A stretch of DNA of 64,000 nt from Botryococcus braunii (lineage: Eukaryota; Chlorophyta; Trebouxiophyceae), in contig MVGU01000981.1 of the NCBI GenBank assembly GCA_002005505.1, positions 89,501 to 153,500 of the forward strand. Direction: 5' to 3'. The position numbers were made by a program, and so were the translations under genes. Shown here one piece after another: positions 36,692 to 48,600 of this stretch. A model generated the notes under the pieces. The model did no database searches. It was given only the letters and a program-made list of their open reading frames with translations, and was not told where the DNA came from. Positions within the stretch are counted from its first letter, which is position 1. The number at the start of each line of letters is the position of its first letter.

Positions 36692-36854
36692 GGAACATTA
36701 CGCCCAGAATTGTACAATTTTGCATATCTTGCATATTAAGGGTACATGCTAGACCTCGAAAGGGTGGAATACTTGAAAGTGCTGTGGTGCACGCCGGAAG
36801 GGTATACTTAAACCAGCTGTGTCAGGCTGAACGCTGTGAGAGCAAGTGAAGTGT

Positions 36855-39151
36855 ATGACCAGACCTCAAACTCGTTCCCAAATCAAGGTTTCTGAAAGTA
36901 ATCCCAGCAGTACAGAGACTATGGCAACACCAGCAGGAGGCAGCACGGCCTCCTCAGGAGCTGGACAGTCAGGACAGACCACTGGAGGCACTGCAGCCAG
37001 CTCGTATGCATACACGATGAACTCCTCCAATCCCAAGATGTCTACACAGCTGAAGGCTGATCGCACTAATTTCAGTGCCTGGCGTGAAGAGCTGGAGTCT
37101 TGCGCAATGCAAAAAGGAGCAATGGGAGCGTTGGAGACAGCTATGCCTAAGACCGCAGAGAACGCAGCAGTAAAACATTTCATTTTGCAGTCTGTCCCGT
37201 CCATGTGGCACGACGAAGTCAAACAGCGGGGGAGCGCTTTTGACTTCATTCAGTGGATGGCAGACCGCTGCACTGGAGGGAAGGACAGGGAAATCAACGA
37301 GAAGTGGATCAAGGGGCTCAAACAAGGCATGGTAAAGGGAGAGACAGTGCAAGAATGGTGCCACCGAGTCATCAGTATTGCCGCCTCCCTGGAGGCCAAT
37401 AACCATCAGCTGAGCGACCGCCAGATCTGCAGGTATATGTATAAGGGACTACCTGCAGTCTTGCAGAACGACGCTTGGGCAATTACCTCCGCCAAGTCAG
37501 ACCCCTACAACATGCTGGAGACGATCCTCACTGCCATTGAGAACTTGGAGTACCAGGATATCCCGCTGGCAGAGTCAGTGCAAGTCACAGCATCAGCTGC
37601 AGCAGTTATGGCAGCAGCAGCAGCAGCCGTGCCAGCTCAGGGTGGAATCCCTGGGCCTCCCCAAGGCGCTGGAGCTGCACCGGGCGCTGGAGCAGCACCA
37701 GGAGTGGGAGCTGGAGCACCTGCTGATGGTCAGGCCCCCTATGGCCCTTTTGCTCACAACGCTGGAGGCAGGGGGCGAGGGTCTGGACGTGGCAGGAGGC
37801 CAAAGGAGGAACTGGCGTGTCGCTTCTGCAACGGGACGGGACATTTCTGGAGGGATTGCCTGGAACTGAAGAGGCTGCAAGCTCTACGTGGCACAATGCA
37901 AGCTGCAAGTGCGGGCCCAGCTGCGTGGTGGGGCACTGGAGCTCCTCAGCAACAAGCCAGCTGGTGGGATGCTGGCCAGTCCAGAGGAGGCCCTCCCGTG
38001 TCAACCTCACATCCTCCTGGATCTGTGTCCACTATCTTCCCCTTCTTCCCAGGCTGGCATCTCCCACCACCACCTCCTCCAGGTGCTGGTGAGCCTATGT
38101 TCGTTTCGTTGAATGTGCTTACCCCTACATATCATGGGGCTTGCAGTACCTCGTGGCTGATAGATAGTGGTGCATCGGTGCACCTTGTAAATGATCTGTC
38201 TTTACTACACAACCCAGTCATGCATGCTCAACCCCTCCCTCTTCATTTGGCCACTTCTGATGCCAAAGGAGGGATAGTTGCAACTGGGTCTGTGTGTCTG
38301 GTCAATGCCAGACAAGAGGTGTTTTGGCTGCATAATGTGCAGTGTGTGCCCACTGCACACACTAATCTGATTTCTGTCACAGGAGCCATTCAGGATGGAG
38401 CATCATTCCTCACTGACAGTGCAGGTGGGTACACGACCATGAAAGGCCCAGCAGGCTGGTCTGGTAAGATAGCCAGAGAGCGAGGGCTGTTTTTTTTAGA
38501 ATGGGTGTGTCCCGTCAAGAGCCAGCATGATGCGCAGCCACAGTCCAGTCCTCATGTGGCCTCGTATCATGTCAGGAAAGGGCACGTGTGTACAGATCGA
38601 CTACTGTGGCATGCAAGGTTGGGGCATCCTGGGGTTAAGAGTATGACAAGGTTGGACAACGAAGACCTGGTCACTGGGATCAATGTGTCCCTTGCTCCAT
38701 GCTCAGAGTGTTCTCCCCAGTGTGAGTCATGTATACAAGGGAAACATTCTCGCCCCCCCTTTCCAGCTTCCTCTAGGCCTGCAGAGACTGTGTTAGATAG
38801 AGTGCATGTGGACACTGTGGGTCCCATTTCACCAGCTGCAATCACGGGAGAGCGTTTTTGGGTTACTGTTGTTGATGAAAAATCCCATCTGATAGCCTCA
38901 TTGGCAGTGAAGTCGAAAGAAGCCATTCCCAAGGCCCTCATTGAGCTCTTGAAGTACTGGCAGACATTTCATGAGAAAGTGGTGAAGTGTGTGAGATCTG
39001 ATAGAGGGACAGAATTTCTGAATCAGCAGTTCAAAGAATTTTGTGCTCAGCAGGGCACTAAAATGGAGACCTCAGCTCCATCCACGCCTCAGCAAAATGG
39101 ACTTGCTGAGCGCATGAATCGGACTCTGAAGGAGCGCACAAGGACCCTGTT
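36855..39151 (+). pseudogene. gag-pol: Copia B gag, protease and integrase (5' part)
   Basis: From ATG 36855 (an in-frame GTG lies three codons upstream). Gag occupies about residues 60-240 (FSAWREELESC, MWHDEV, EWCHRVISIAASLE). It is followed by an Ala/Gly/Pro-rich stretch and a zinc knuckle CRFCNGTGHFWRDC at about residue 321. The protease motif LIDSGASVHLV lies at about 437. Next come the pre-integrase block LLWHARLGHPG near 585 and the integrase zinc ligands. The catalytic triad is HVDTVGP (about 652), RSDRGTEF (about 715) and Glu in GLAERMN (about 751). The frame is cut at 39151 by a gypsy element and continues at 51798. All catalytic residues seen are intact. Confidence 0.94.
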
Positions 39152-39342
39152 TGTAACGTTCCGAGTGCGAAGGGTCCGTTAGGGAGCCGATCGGCATCGA
39201 GCCGATAGCGCGTGATCGGAGAGCGGGGTACGATGACCTCATTACGTAAACTGGCCAGCTTGGCTGGCGGGGTGCTATCAGACGGGTCGCACCTGTGTGA
39301 GGTCATTCTCACACGAACTTGAGATCGGCACAAGATATTACA
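39152..39342 (+). repeat. 5' LTR of plus-strand gypsy
   Basis: 191 bp, TGTAACG to ATTACA, identical by eye to 51602-51792. It contains inverted arms GATCGGCATCGAGCCGAT. Confidence 0.95.
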
Positions 39343-39346
39343 TCTT

Positions 39347-39359
39347 TGGTATCGGCGAG
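39347..39359 (+). other. Gypsy primer binding site
   Basis: TGGTATCGGCGAG starting four bases after the LTR. The same 13-mer is found at 50229-50241 (minus) and 56700-56712. It begins like the plant initiator-Met site TGGTATC. Confidence 0.75.
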
Positions 39360-39446
39360 AATTCTAAAACCTCGGGTTTTCGATTTCTTGTGTATCTTGT
39401 GTGTTTTACGGACCTGGGGTCCGTGGTCGTAAACCTGGGGTTTGCG

Positions 39447-40889
39447 ATGGCACTCCGGACACTTGTCGAAGTGCCGCAGGGGTTGCGAAATACATTTGTA
39501 ACCGTGCCTCCTACGAGGAGGTGTGCTATTGGGACGGTTTGGGACGACTCGTGGCCCACTTGGGCCAGGAAAAATCCCCGTGTCCCGGACCTTTCGAACG
39601 GCTTAAGCTACGAAAATTGTCGCGCTTTCACGAAACAGAAGCTCGTAGAGATCCAAGCACTTCCTAGTGCCGAGATCGCTACGCAGCAACTGGTTCGTGA
39701 AATCGGTGATTATTTCGAGAAGCTTGAGCCGGTCGAGGTGCACTTGGCGAAGCTGTCGACGCAGCTGCACCTCCAGGTAACTGGAGAGGGCGGCTTTAAG
39801 CCGGGTTTCGACTCGGTGGCGCATTTTGCCGAAATGCAGAGGCTCGCGACGGCGAAACTGGAATATGAAACGAGAGTTTGGCAGTTGTACTTCATTGCTG
39901 CCGAGCTCGACACGGATTCTTCCGTCGGTCGTACGGAGGACCGCGTGGATATGCTCGAGGCCGAAGTGGCCGTGCTCACTCAGCGTGTTGCCGGTAAGCA
40001 CCCCACTTCTGGTCTGTCCTCTGACGTGTTGAACTCTGATTTCAATGCGAGACGAACAACGGAACCGTCACGTGGGCCCTTTCGGCGCCCACCGGCCCCG
40101 TTATTCAATGGAGAAAAGGAGGGGACGGATATCATCACATGGTTCGGTCAATTTGATGACTACTCGTCTATTTTGGGCCTTCGTGATGATGAATTAGTGT
40201 CCCACGCGTCCCTTTGCCTTACTGGTCGAGCCGCTAAGGAATGGGCGCTCCTCAAAAGGTCTCTTTCTGTTCAAGGAAAGGACGTGAAGGACTTTGCCAT
40301 TTTCAGGACCTCCCTTCTCGCACATTTCGTTGAAGTGGAAGTTGAAAATACTGTGCGTCCACGCTTGGCGCGATTGAGGCAAACTAAGTCCGTGGCGGCT
40401 TACCATGCTATGTTTCGTGCTATCATGGTTGAAGCTGTCAAGTATCCTATCTCGGGCCCTGAAGCGTGTGCCTACTTCAGGGCGGGGTTAAAACCGAACA
40501 TTTTGGAGGTTTTAACAAGAGATTCACTCGTTCGGAACGAGCTTGGTAACCTTGACATTGTTGTGCAAGCTGCCAAGGAAGCTGAATCCTTCTTGCGTAT
40601 GTTGCCGGGTGCAGCGAACGAGGAGACTCAGGAGCTGAAGGCCTTGATCAAGGGCAAGCGCCTGGCCGACGGGGATGCTATTCCACCTCCTAAGCGCGCT
40701 GCCTTTGGGAAGCCTCCGGGCTCGAATGGATCTGGTGCTGGGCCTTCGGGCACGCAGCCCAATGCGTATGCCGCGAGGATGAAGCGCGAAGGCCGCTGCT
40801 ACAAGTGCGGGGAACTGGGCCACACGGCTAAGTTCTGCAAGAAGCCTGATGCCCACGACAAGGGCAAGGGCAAGGGACCTGCTTCCTGA
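39447..40889 (+). CDS. gag: Gypsy gag polyprotein
   Basis: 480 residues from ATG 39447; the frame is open upstream but without another ATG near the leader end. The capsid-type gag domain lies at about residues 210-400 (PAPLFNGEKEG, HASLCLTG, GPEACAYFRAGLKP) and the zinc knuckle CYKCGELGHTAKFC at about 451. A coiled-coil-like stretch (RVDMLEAEVAVLTQRV) precedes the capsid. It ends in TGA 40887-40889, after which pol continues in the same frame. Confidence 0.93.
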   Translation: MALRTLVEVPQGLRNTFVTVPPTRRCAIGTVWDDSWPTWARKNPRVPDLSNGLSYENCRAFTKQKLVEIQALPSAEIATQQLVREIGDYFEKLEPVEVHLAKLSTQLHLQVTGEGGFKPGFDSVAHFAEMQRLATAKLEYETRVWQLYFIAAELDTDSSVGRTEDRVDMLEAEVAVLTQRVAGKHPTSGLSSDVLNSDFNARRTTEPSRGPFRRPPAPLFNGEKEGTDIITWFGQFDDYSSILGLRDDELVSHASLCLTGRAAKEWALLKRSLSVQGKDVKDFAIFRTSLLAHFVEVEVENTVRPRLARLRQTKSVAAYHAMFRAIMVEAVKYPISGPEACAYFRAGLKPNILEVLTRDSLVRNELGNLDIVVQAAKEAESFLRMLPGAANEETQELKALIKGKRLADGDAIPPPKRAAFGKPPGSNGSGAGPSGTQPNAYAARMKREGRCYKCGELGHTAKFCKKPDAHDKGKGKGPAS

Positions 40890-40904
40890 AGGTATGGGCC
40901 TTCA
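40887..40904 (+). promoter_or_regulatory. UGA between in-frame gag and pol, with hairpin
   Basis: TGAAGG (40887-40892) pairs perfectly with CCTTCA (40899-40904) around TATGGG, so the stop codon is the 5' arm of a hairpin. The same context, TGAAGGTGTGGGCCTTC, occurs at 2206-2222. Confidence 0.6.
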
Positions 40905-43900
40905 GACCAAGCAGGGGCTGATGTAAGTCCAATGCAGGTAGTCGCTAATGCTTTCCACCCAGATGCTGAGGTGCAAAAGCTGACTATGATTTTTGATGGC
41001 CAGGTGCAAGGCGTGCACTGCCAGGTATTGGCTGACTCTGGAGCTAGCTGCAACATCATCAGCGCAGCGCTTGCGGATAGACTTGGTCTACAAATAGAGT
41101 CACCACCGGAGAGGGCAGTGTTGCAAATGGCCAATGGCATGGAAGTTGATCATCTTGGGCATGTTACAATCTCTGTGACGATCCAGGGTTACCGTTTTGC
41201 TGCTGTAACTTGTACAGTGATGCATGTTCACTCCTGTGAGTGGGATGTGTTGTTAGGGCAGCAATGGTTGACCAGAGCTCGTGCTAGTGTGAACTTCGAT
41301 GACAAATGTGTCACTGGGTACACTAGGAAGGGTAAGCCCTTTCGGTTACGATGTAAGGACAACATCGCCATGACTGACTCTGATTGTACAGATGTAAAGA
41401 AGTTAGTCGTAACGATGGTACAGGCCAAGCGTCTTGCGCGCGCGGGGTGTAAAACGTTCTTATCATCTGTAACGCAATTGCTGTCTTCTGAAGCATCGCT
41501 TGTGGAAGTACCTGTGAGTGTGCACTCTTTGCTACAAGAGTTTGCAGATGTCTTCCCTGAAGACGTGCCAGGGCTGCCCCCTGACCGTCCTGGGGTTTCT
41601 CACACAATCCCTCTGATTGATCCACACGCGAAGCCTCCATCTCGACCCTTCTACCGACTGTCTCGTTCGGAGGTGATGGAAGCTGAAAGACAGGTGAAGC
41701 TGCTCCTGGAGAAGAAGTTCATAGAACCTTCAACTTCTCCTTACGGTGCACCTATCCTGTTTGTCCAGAAGAAGGACGGTGGTTTGCGGATGGTTATTGA
41801 CTATCGCGCACTTAACAAACTCACCGTCAAGAACAAGTACCCAATGCCTCGCATTGATGATGCACTTGATCAGCTTCAAGGTGCGACCTTGTTTACAAGT
41901 CTGGACTTGACATCAGGATACCATCAGATCCGGATATCCGACGAGGATGTACCTAAGACTGCCTTTCGTACACCCGACGGATTGTTTCACTGGCGTGTCT
42001 TGCCGTTCGGATTGACGAACGCGCCGGCAACTTTTCAGACGGCAATGAATACAATATTCCGGCCGTATCTGCATAAGTTTGTCTTGGTGTACTTAGATGA
42101 CATCCTCATCTACAGTAAGACACCAGAGGAGCATTGCCAGCATTTGCGGCAAGTGTTGGAGCTTCTTCGAGAGCATCAGCTCTATGCAAATATGAAGAAG
42201 TGCTCCTTCGCTAAGTCCGAGGTGGCTTACTTAGGCCATATTGTCTCTTCTGAGGGCGTGAAGGTTGACCCACGCAAGACTGCTGCAGTCTACAATTGGC
42301 CTAAGCCCACGTGCTTGACGGAGCTGCGATCCTTTCTTGGATTGGCAACATACTTCCGTAAGTTCATTCGAGACTTTGCAAGGCTGGCCATGCCCCTGCA
42401 TGGCATGACTCGCAAGGGTGTCCTTTGGGACTGGAAGAGCTCGTGTCAGCAAGCCTTTGATGCTATTAAGCAGGCTTTGACTCAAGCTCCGTGCTTGGCT
42501 TTCCCGGATTTCTCTAAGCCGTTTGAGGTGCATACGGATGCCTCACTGGCAGGTCTTGGGGCCGTCTTATATCAAGATGGCCGCCCCATTGCCTTTGAGA
42601 GTCGTCGCCTCACACCGGCAGAAATCAATTATCCAACTGGGGAGCAAGAGCTGCTAGCAGTGGTTCACGCCTTAACGGTGTGGCGCTGTTATCTTGAAGG
42701 TGGGCCGGAGTTCCGCGTGGTCACTGACCACAAGGCTATTACCTACCTTGATACTGTGGCACAGTTGAGCCGCCGCCAGACACGTTGGGCAGAGTTTCTC
42801 TCCCGGTTCCATTTCACATGGGAACATATGGCGGGTGCCTCAAATGTGGTTGCCGATGCGCTGAGCCGCACGCCGGTGGGATATTCACCTCCAAACTCAT
42901 TGGTGAACACTGTGGTGGTTCGTTCCACTCGTTCATACGTTTCGGAGGGTCCCCCTTGTCTTCCAAATCGCTCCCTTCGGGATGTCATTTGCGCCGTTAC
43001 CCGGGCACAGGGTACTCCCTTGGCTGCAGAGGCTCGTGGTATGGGACACGAGTCTAGGCCTCCTTCAGGTGGGGGAGAGGGCATGACGTGGAAGGACAAG
43101 TTTGTGCGTGGTTATCAGGAAGACCTTTGGTTCAAGGAACCTAGCAATGTGGCGCCTCTGGTCGCACACGACGGCTTCCTGTTACACGAAGGAAAGATTG
43201 TTGTGCCGCATGCATTTGGGCTTAGATCCCACCTTATGGAAGAAATGCATGATAGCCCGTATGCTGGACACCAAGGTGTGAACAAAACCCTGAAGTTGGT
43301 TGCCCGCCATTATTGGTGGCCGACGATGACACAGGATGTGACGCAGTACGTGACTCACTGTCACCTCTGCCAGAAGAACAAGGCAAGACATGCAAAGCCT
43401 TCGGGGCTGTTGCATCCCCTTGAGCTTCCGCATAAACCGTGGGACACGGTGACCATGGACTTCATCACCCAGTTGCCTCGCACCAGGGATGGGCATGATG
43501 CCATACTGGTTGTGGTGGACAAGTTGTCGAAGATGGTTCACTTGGTGGCTACGCAGACCACGGCGACTGCTGAGCAGACAGCGAAGCTGTTTGTGGATCA
43601 CATTTGGAAGCTCCACGGAGTGCCTAGGAAAGTGGTGTCTGACAGGGATCCCCTGTTTACGAGCCACTTCACTCGAGCCTTGTGTCGGATGCTTGGGACC
43701 AAGCAGGCCATGTCCACGGCGTATCATCCTCAGACGGATGGACAGACAGAGCGTGTGAACCGTGTTCTTGAGGACATGCTTCGCATGTATGTGTCTAAGT
43801 CACAGACTGACTGGGACGAGAAGCTGTCGTGTGCTGAGTTTGCTATCAACAATGCAGAGCACTCCAGCACAGTCTTCACGCCGTTCATGTTGAACTATGG

Positions 43901-44229
43901 TCATCACCCGTACCTACCAGTATCGGTGCTGCCAGAGTTCAGGGTCCCGGCTGCCTCGAGCTTTGTCCAACGCATTCAGCGTTTAGTGGCAGAAGCTCGG
44001 CGCACACATCGCATTGCGACGGAACGCCAGGCACGTTACGCTAACACGAAGCGTAAGGATGTCACGTTCGCTCCAGGAGATTGGGTCCTGTTGTCGGCTA
44101 AGAACCTAAGGTTCAAAGAGGGCACACCGAAGCTGTTGCCTCGGTGGGTCGGGCCGTTCCAAATTGCCAAGTCTGTTGGAGGCAACTCCTATGAGTTGAT
44201 CCTCCCGGCACGCTGGAGGATACATGACG
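40890..44229 (+). pseudogene. pol: Gypsy pol: protease, RT, RNase H, integrase
   Basis: In frame with gag after UGA; the first ATG is at about 40935. Protease motif LADSGASCNII is at about residue 48. RT has LRMVIDYRALNK, TSLDLTSGYHQIR and the catalytic YLDDILIYS near residue 401. RNase H starts at HTDASLAGLGAVL (about 550). The integrase zinc domain (GHQGVNKT, CHLCQKNK) is followed by Asp in MDFITQLP, Asp in SDRDPLF and Glu in GQTERVN, all intact. A GPF-type motif (WVGPFQI) follows. The frame is broken after RWRIHD by the minus-strand gypsy and resumes at 50725. The intact catalytic set marks it as a formerly complete polymerase. Confidence 0.94.
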
Positions 44230-44705
44230 TGTCGTAGAATGCACAAGTTAGGGAGAAATTCCAAGTTGTGAGAGAGAGAGAGACAAGGCCGGATGGCCGA
44301 CAAGTTGGACGCTCTTTCCAATTACAAGTAACCCCCACCTCACGGAGCTTCCACTCCCTACTTGTGGTCTACTAAGCTTCCAGATTACCTGAGTGCGTGT
44401 CTTCCCGTGGCTTACGTCTCTATCCGTTCCTTCCCGTGGTTCGTGATCGTGTGTTCACGTTCCTCCAATGGTAGCGCACTAGTCCACCAAACCTCTACAA
44501 TAGTATCTAGAAAATATCCTAGAATCCTACTATGAGAGTAACGTCCATAACTATCCAATGGAATTCGACGGCTAGGAAGCCAAGGCTAGACGCTAGGCAC
44601 GTGCGTACTCGCGTTGCTCGTACGACATGTGCGCCACATGTGCGCCTAGGCTAGGGGGTAAGGGAAATGTCCAGAAATGCCGGGAAATCCCTACATTCCA
44701 TCACA
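44230..44705 (-). repeat. 3' LTR of minus-strand gypsy
   Basis: 476 bp, identical to 50244-50719. Bounded by TG and CA in the plus reading (TGTCGTAG to CATCACA), so on the element strand it runs TGTGATGG to CTACGACA. It contains (GA)n and a palindromic GTGCGC/ATGTGCGCC patch near its end. Confidence 0.95.
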
Positions 44706-44720
44706 TCATCCCCCCCTTAA
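44706..44720 (-). other. Polypurine tract of minus-strand gypsy
   Basis: Reads TTAAGGGGGGGATGA on the minus strand, directly before the 3' LTR. Confidence 0.8.
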
Positions 44721-44897
44721 TTCCTGCATGTCCTCATGCAGCCACATACACACATACAGTAGACCACAATTATAAGGGAATGGTCGTCACCGAACGGCCC
44801 ATCCACCAGCGCCGTTAGACCCTTGCCGAATGGGTTACATTAGGGTCCCCGCCTCCAAGTTATTCCCCTATCATCCCAAGCAATTGACTAAAGCGTC

Positions 44898-44940
44898 CAT
44901 TTTTTTTTTTTTTTTTGTTTTTTTTTTTAATTTATTTATT
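44898..44940. repeat. Poly(T) tract
   Basis: Two long T runs (A runs on the element strand) in the 3' untranslated region. Confidence 0.9.
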
Positions 44941-45245
44941 AGGTGTGCTTTATTTTAGTCCTAAGTACAATACTGTACGATACGATACGACACGGTACTA
45001 TAATTACGATAAATTACGATAAATTACGGCGAACTACGACGAACGTTCGCCTTATTCCTTTCGAACTATCCAAGTCCGCCTTTATTGACACATCCCTATT
45101 TATTATTTATTAAAGCAATACAATGCTTGTGACACAACCGATAAACAATCCGAACAAGATAAATATGACACAGGTGTAGCTCAGTCCACAATGCTTTCCT
45201 AAAGTGGCTATCCATACAACACAGTTTCTTTATGATACATTGTCC

Positions 45246-45290
45246 ATACTGTACACATACTGTACACATAAGGTACACATATAGTACATA
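45246..45290. repeat. 11-bp tandem repeat with GTAC cores
   Basis: Four GTAC cores at 11-bp spacing (GTACACATACT, GTACACATAAG, GTACACATATA, GTACATAG), close to one helical turn apart. They lie in the non-coding 3' region of the minus-strand gypsy. Confidence 0.8.
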
Positions 45291-45310
45291 GAAAGAAATC
45301 CATCCCAAGA

Positions 45311-45390
45311 TGCCAAGTAGTCCATATCCAAGGGTTCCAAGTAGCCCATAGCCAAGGGTTCCAAGTAGCCCATAGCCAAGGGTTCCAAGT
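45311..45390. repeat. 24-bp tandem repeat, 3.3 copies
   Basis: Units TTCCAAGTAGCCCATAGCC plus AAGGG at 45335-45358 and 45359-45382, a diverged unit at 45311-45334, and a partial fourth. A minus-strand frame through it would encode 8-residue repeats, but it is outside pol and has no other coding support. Confidence 0.9.
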
Positions 45391-45677
45391 CACTTCTGTA
45401 CTTCAAGCCCACGTCCCAAGTGCTAGTTAAGCAGACTGCGGTTGCGCGCCATGTGTACTTCAATTCCTATCCCTGAATGCAGAACCCCGAGTTCAATGCA
45501 TCGAAGCGGTATGAGGCCTCATGCCACACATACCGAGGTAGGCAACCTACCCCGTCCCTTGTCCCAAAGTACACAAGATATACAGTCCCTACCATAGGTC
45601 CCGTCCCATGTATTCCCAGACACCAGGTGGGAACTCCACAAGTGGAATGAGGGGGACAACCGTCCGGAGGGGCCCGT

Positions 45678-48600
45678 TCAAGGGAAGGTGTCGCGCAGCG
45701 CCACCTGGTCCCAAATGGGCGGGGCGAGCCCCTGGAGTCTATGATAGGTATTAACCAGCCCGGGATGGGTCTCGAATGCCTCCTGAGATTCCCATGAGTC
45801 CTCTGTGGCCCCATGGCCTGCCCACTTTACAAGGTACTCGAGAAAGGGTGTGCCATCCTCAAAATGGTAGGAGAACCCATCCTTGTCGTGCAACAGCCGG
45901 TGATCGACTAGTGCATCCACTACCCACTCCAGGTGAGTGGTGCCATCCGCTTTGGTGATGACTTTTGGGGGGCAGTATCCACGCGACTGCGCCTCCTCAC
46001 GTGTCCAGTATGGCTTCAAATAGCAGACATTTATGCGGGGGTGGATGTCCAGCCGGTCCGGAAGATCCAGTGTGACGAAGTTAACGTTGTCGGGCGTGAC
46101 CGCCATGACCCTGAAGGGTCCCACGTGCCTGGGTTGCAGCTTGCTGAATCTGTTTGAAGTTAGCGTGGGGGCCGCACGGGTTGAAAGGAGGACATAGTCC
46201 CCTTCCTGGTAGATGGCCTCCCTCCTATGCCGGTTGGCATAGGCCGTCTGACGGTCTTGAGCTGCACGCAAACACTTCCTTGCAAGGGTGATTTTGTCTT
46301 GCATTTTTCTCATGAAGAGATCAGCCCTATCCACCTTAGTGCCCTCCATGTGTCCCACCGCAAACGGTATATTTGGATCTTGCCCATATGTTAACCTGAA
46401 GGGTGTGGAGTTTAGGGAAGTTTGCCAAGAGTTGTTGTAGGCAAATTCCGCCACTGAAAGGTAATCCTCCCACTCCCTTGGGTTATCCTTGACATAGTGT
46501 TTCAAAAAATCTTCCAAGATCCTATTCACCCGTTCCGTTTGACCATCTGACTGAGGATGATATGCCGTAGTTCGAGCCGGCTTGCACCCCGTCAGACTTA
46601 GAAGTGTGTTCATGAAATTATTCACAAACCGAGGATCTCGGTCCGAAACAATTTCTTCAGGGAAACCGTGATACTTCCATACTTTATCCCTCATCAGAAC
46701 AGCAACTTCATAAGCATCTGCATTGGTAGTGGTAGGGGCAAAGTGGGCACATTTGCTCAACCTGTCAACCACTACCCATATTGCGTTATGCCCGTGTTTG
46801 CTTTTAGGCAGTCCCGTGATGAAATCCATTGAGATGCTTTGCCATTTCCTTGTGGGGATTTGTAAAGGGTGTAAGAGTCCTGCGGGTAACTGGTTTGAGG
46901 CCTTCACCCGCTGGCATGAATCACAATACTTCACATACTCCCGCACATCCTCCGCCATTCCCGGCCACCACCAGTCCCGCTTCACTAGATCATACATCTT
47001 CGCAAAGCCTGGATGACCAACAGAAGGAGGTTCATGCAAAGCTTTCAATATGTCCTGCCGCAGATTCCTAGCAACTGGACCTTCCTTATCCCGGACTTCA
47101 TAAAATGCAGGCACATATTTTCTTCCCTCCCTTCCAAATTCCCAAACCCCGTCCGTAAAGTGAACTTTTCTCCTATTTGCCCTTGTTCCCAACCACGAAT
47201 CATGTGCGTAAGCACCCTTCAACAATTCCAAGAAGGTGTCACACCCGTCAGACCCGAGGGTGATGGAGCCCGAGCGGGCCCTCCCGTCCCCATCCATCGA
47301 GGTTGCATTGGTCCCCTTCCCGGGGTTGGGCTCCGTGGAGACGTTGCGCTGCTGTTGTCCCTGGAGCTGTCCCTGGAGGACTGGGTTCCTGGACAACGCA
47401 TCCGCAACGTTAGTCTTTCCAGGCTCCCAAACCCAAAGAATGTTGAACTCCTGCAACTTCTCAGCCCACCGTGCCCTCCGAGGGCTTAAACCAACCTGTT
47501 GCTGAAGAAAAGTGTTACACTTATGGTCTGTGGTGACAGTGACTTGTTTCCCTAGGACATAACATCTCCATTCCGTCAAGGCATACACTACAGCAAGTAA
47601 CTCCCTCTCAGTTGCAGAATAGTTCCTTTCTGCACTATTGAGCTTCTTACTGTAATAAGCAATGACTCGACCTTCCTGCAATAGTACAGCGCCAACCCCA
47701 AAATCACTCGCATCACAAATTACCTGGAAGGGTTTACGAAGGTCTGGCAGTGATAGTATGGGTGCCTGTATTAATGCATCCTTGAGAGCCGCAAGGGCCT
47801 CATCTTGCTCCTTTCCCCAAGTCCAAGAACTTTTGCTACTGGACAGTTTAGTCAAAGGTGCAGCAAGTGAGCTGAACCCCTGAATAAATTTTCGAAAATA
47901 ATTTGCAAGCCCCAAAAATCTACGCACGTCGGTGACGTTTTGGGGTGTGGGCCAATCCTTGACTACCTCCACCTTTTGGGGGTCCACTTTCAGTCCATCC
48001 TTGCCAATGATATGCCCGAGGTATTTGAGTTCTGAGCATAAGAATTCACATTTGGCAAGTTTTGCAAACAATTCCTTTTCCCGAAGGCGTTGGAACACCT
48101 TCCGAAGATGAGCATAATGCTCCTCTTCATCCCGACTGAAAATTAGAACATCGTCAAGGTACACTACCACAAACCCTTCCCTTATGAAATCATGAAAGAT
48201 TTCATTCATTAGGCGTTGAAAGGTAGCGGGGGCGTTGGTGAGTCCAAAAGGAAGCACTAAGAACTCATACAGCCCAAAGGGTGTACGAAACGCTGTTTTA
48301 GGAATGTCTTCCTCCTTTAGCCTTACTTGATGATAACCACTGAGGAGGTCCAGACTTGAGAAAATCTTAGCACCTTTAAGTTTATCAAGCAAGTCGTCTA
48401 TGCGAGGGAGAGGGTACCTATCATGAATGGTGATTTTATTTAATGCCCTGTAGTCTATAACCATTCGGTATGTGCCCTCCTTCTTCCTCACAAACAAGAC
48501 CGGTGAAGCATATGGTGAACATGAGGGGCGTATGTGTCCCTTAGAAAGTAGTTCATCCACAGTTCGCTCACATTCCTCAGTTTCTTCCACGGACAAGCGG

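Larger units (their letters stand above)
35988..36716 (+). repeat. Solo copia LTR, family C
   Basis: 729 bp, TGTTATAATAG to TTGTACA, with target duplication atttt (35983-35987 and 36717-36721). It lies in the untranslated leader of copia B. Modules at 36219-36363 and 36547-36691 are identical to each other and share the variant TCCACACACAGTC, which differs from the modules in 32971-33696. The short open frames inside it are not genes. Confidence 0.94.

Noticed and set aside
36435..36849. Open frames with Cys/Leu-rich products near the copia B leader
   Set aside because: They lie inside the family C solo LTR and repeat at the mirrored positions of 32971-33696, so they are LTR sequence.
45230..45463. 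A minus-strand frame with 8-residue repeats after gypsy pol, as a possible extra gene
   Set aside because: It is produced by the 24-bp tandem repeat, has no counterpart in the cousin element, and sits in the 3' untranslated region.
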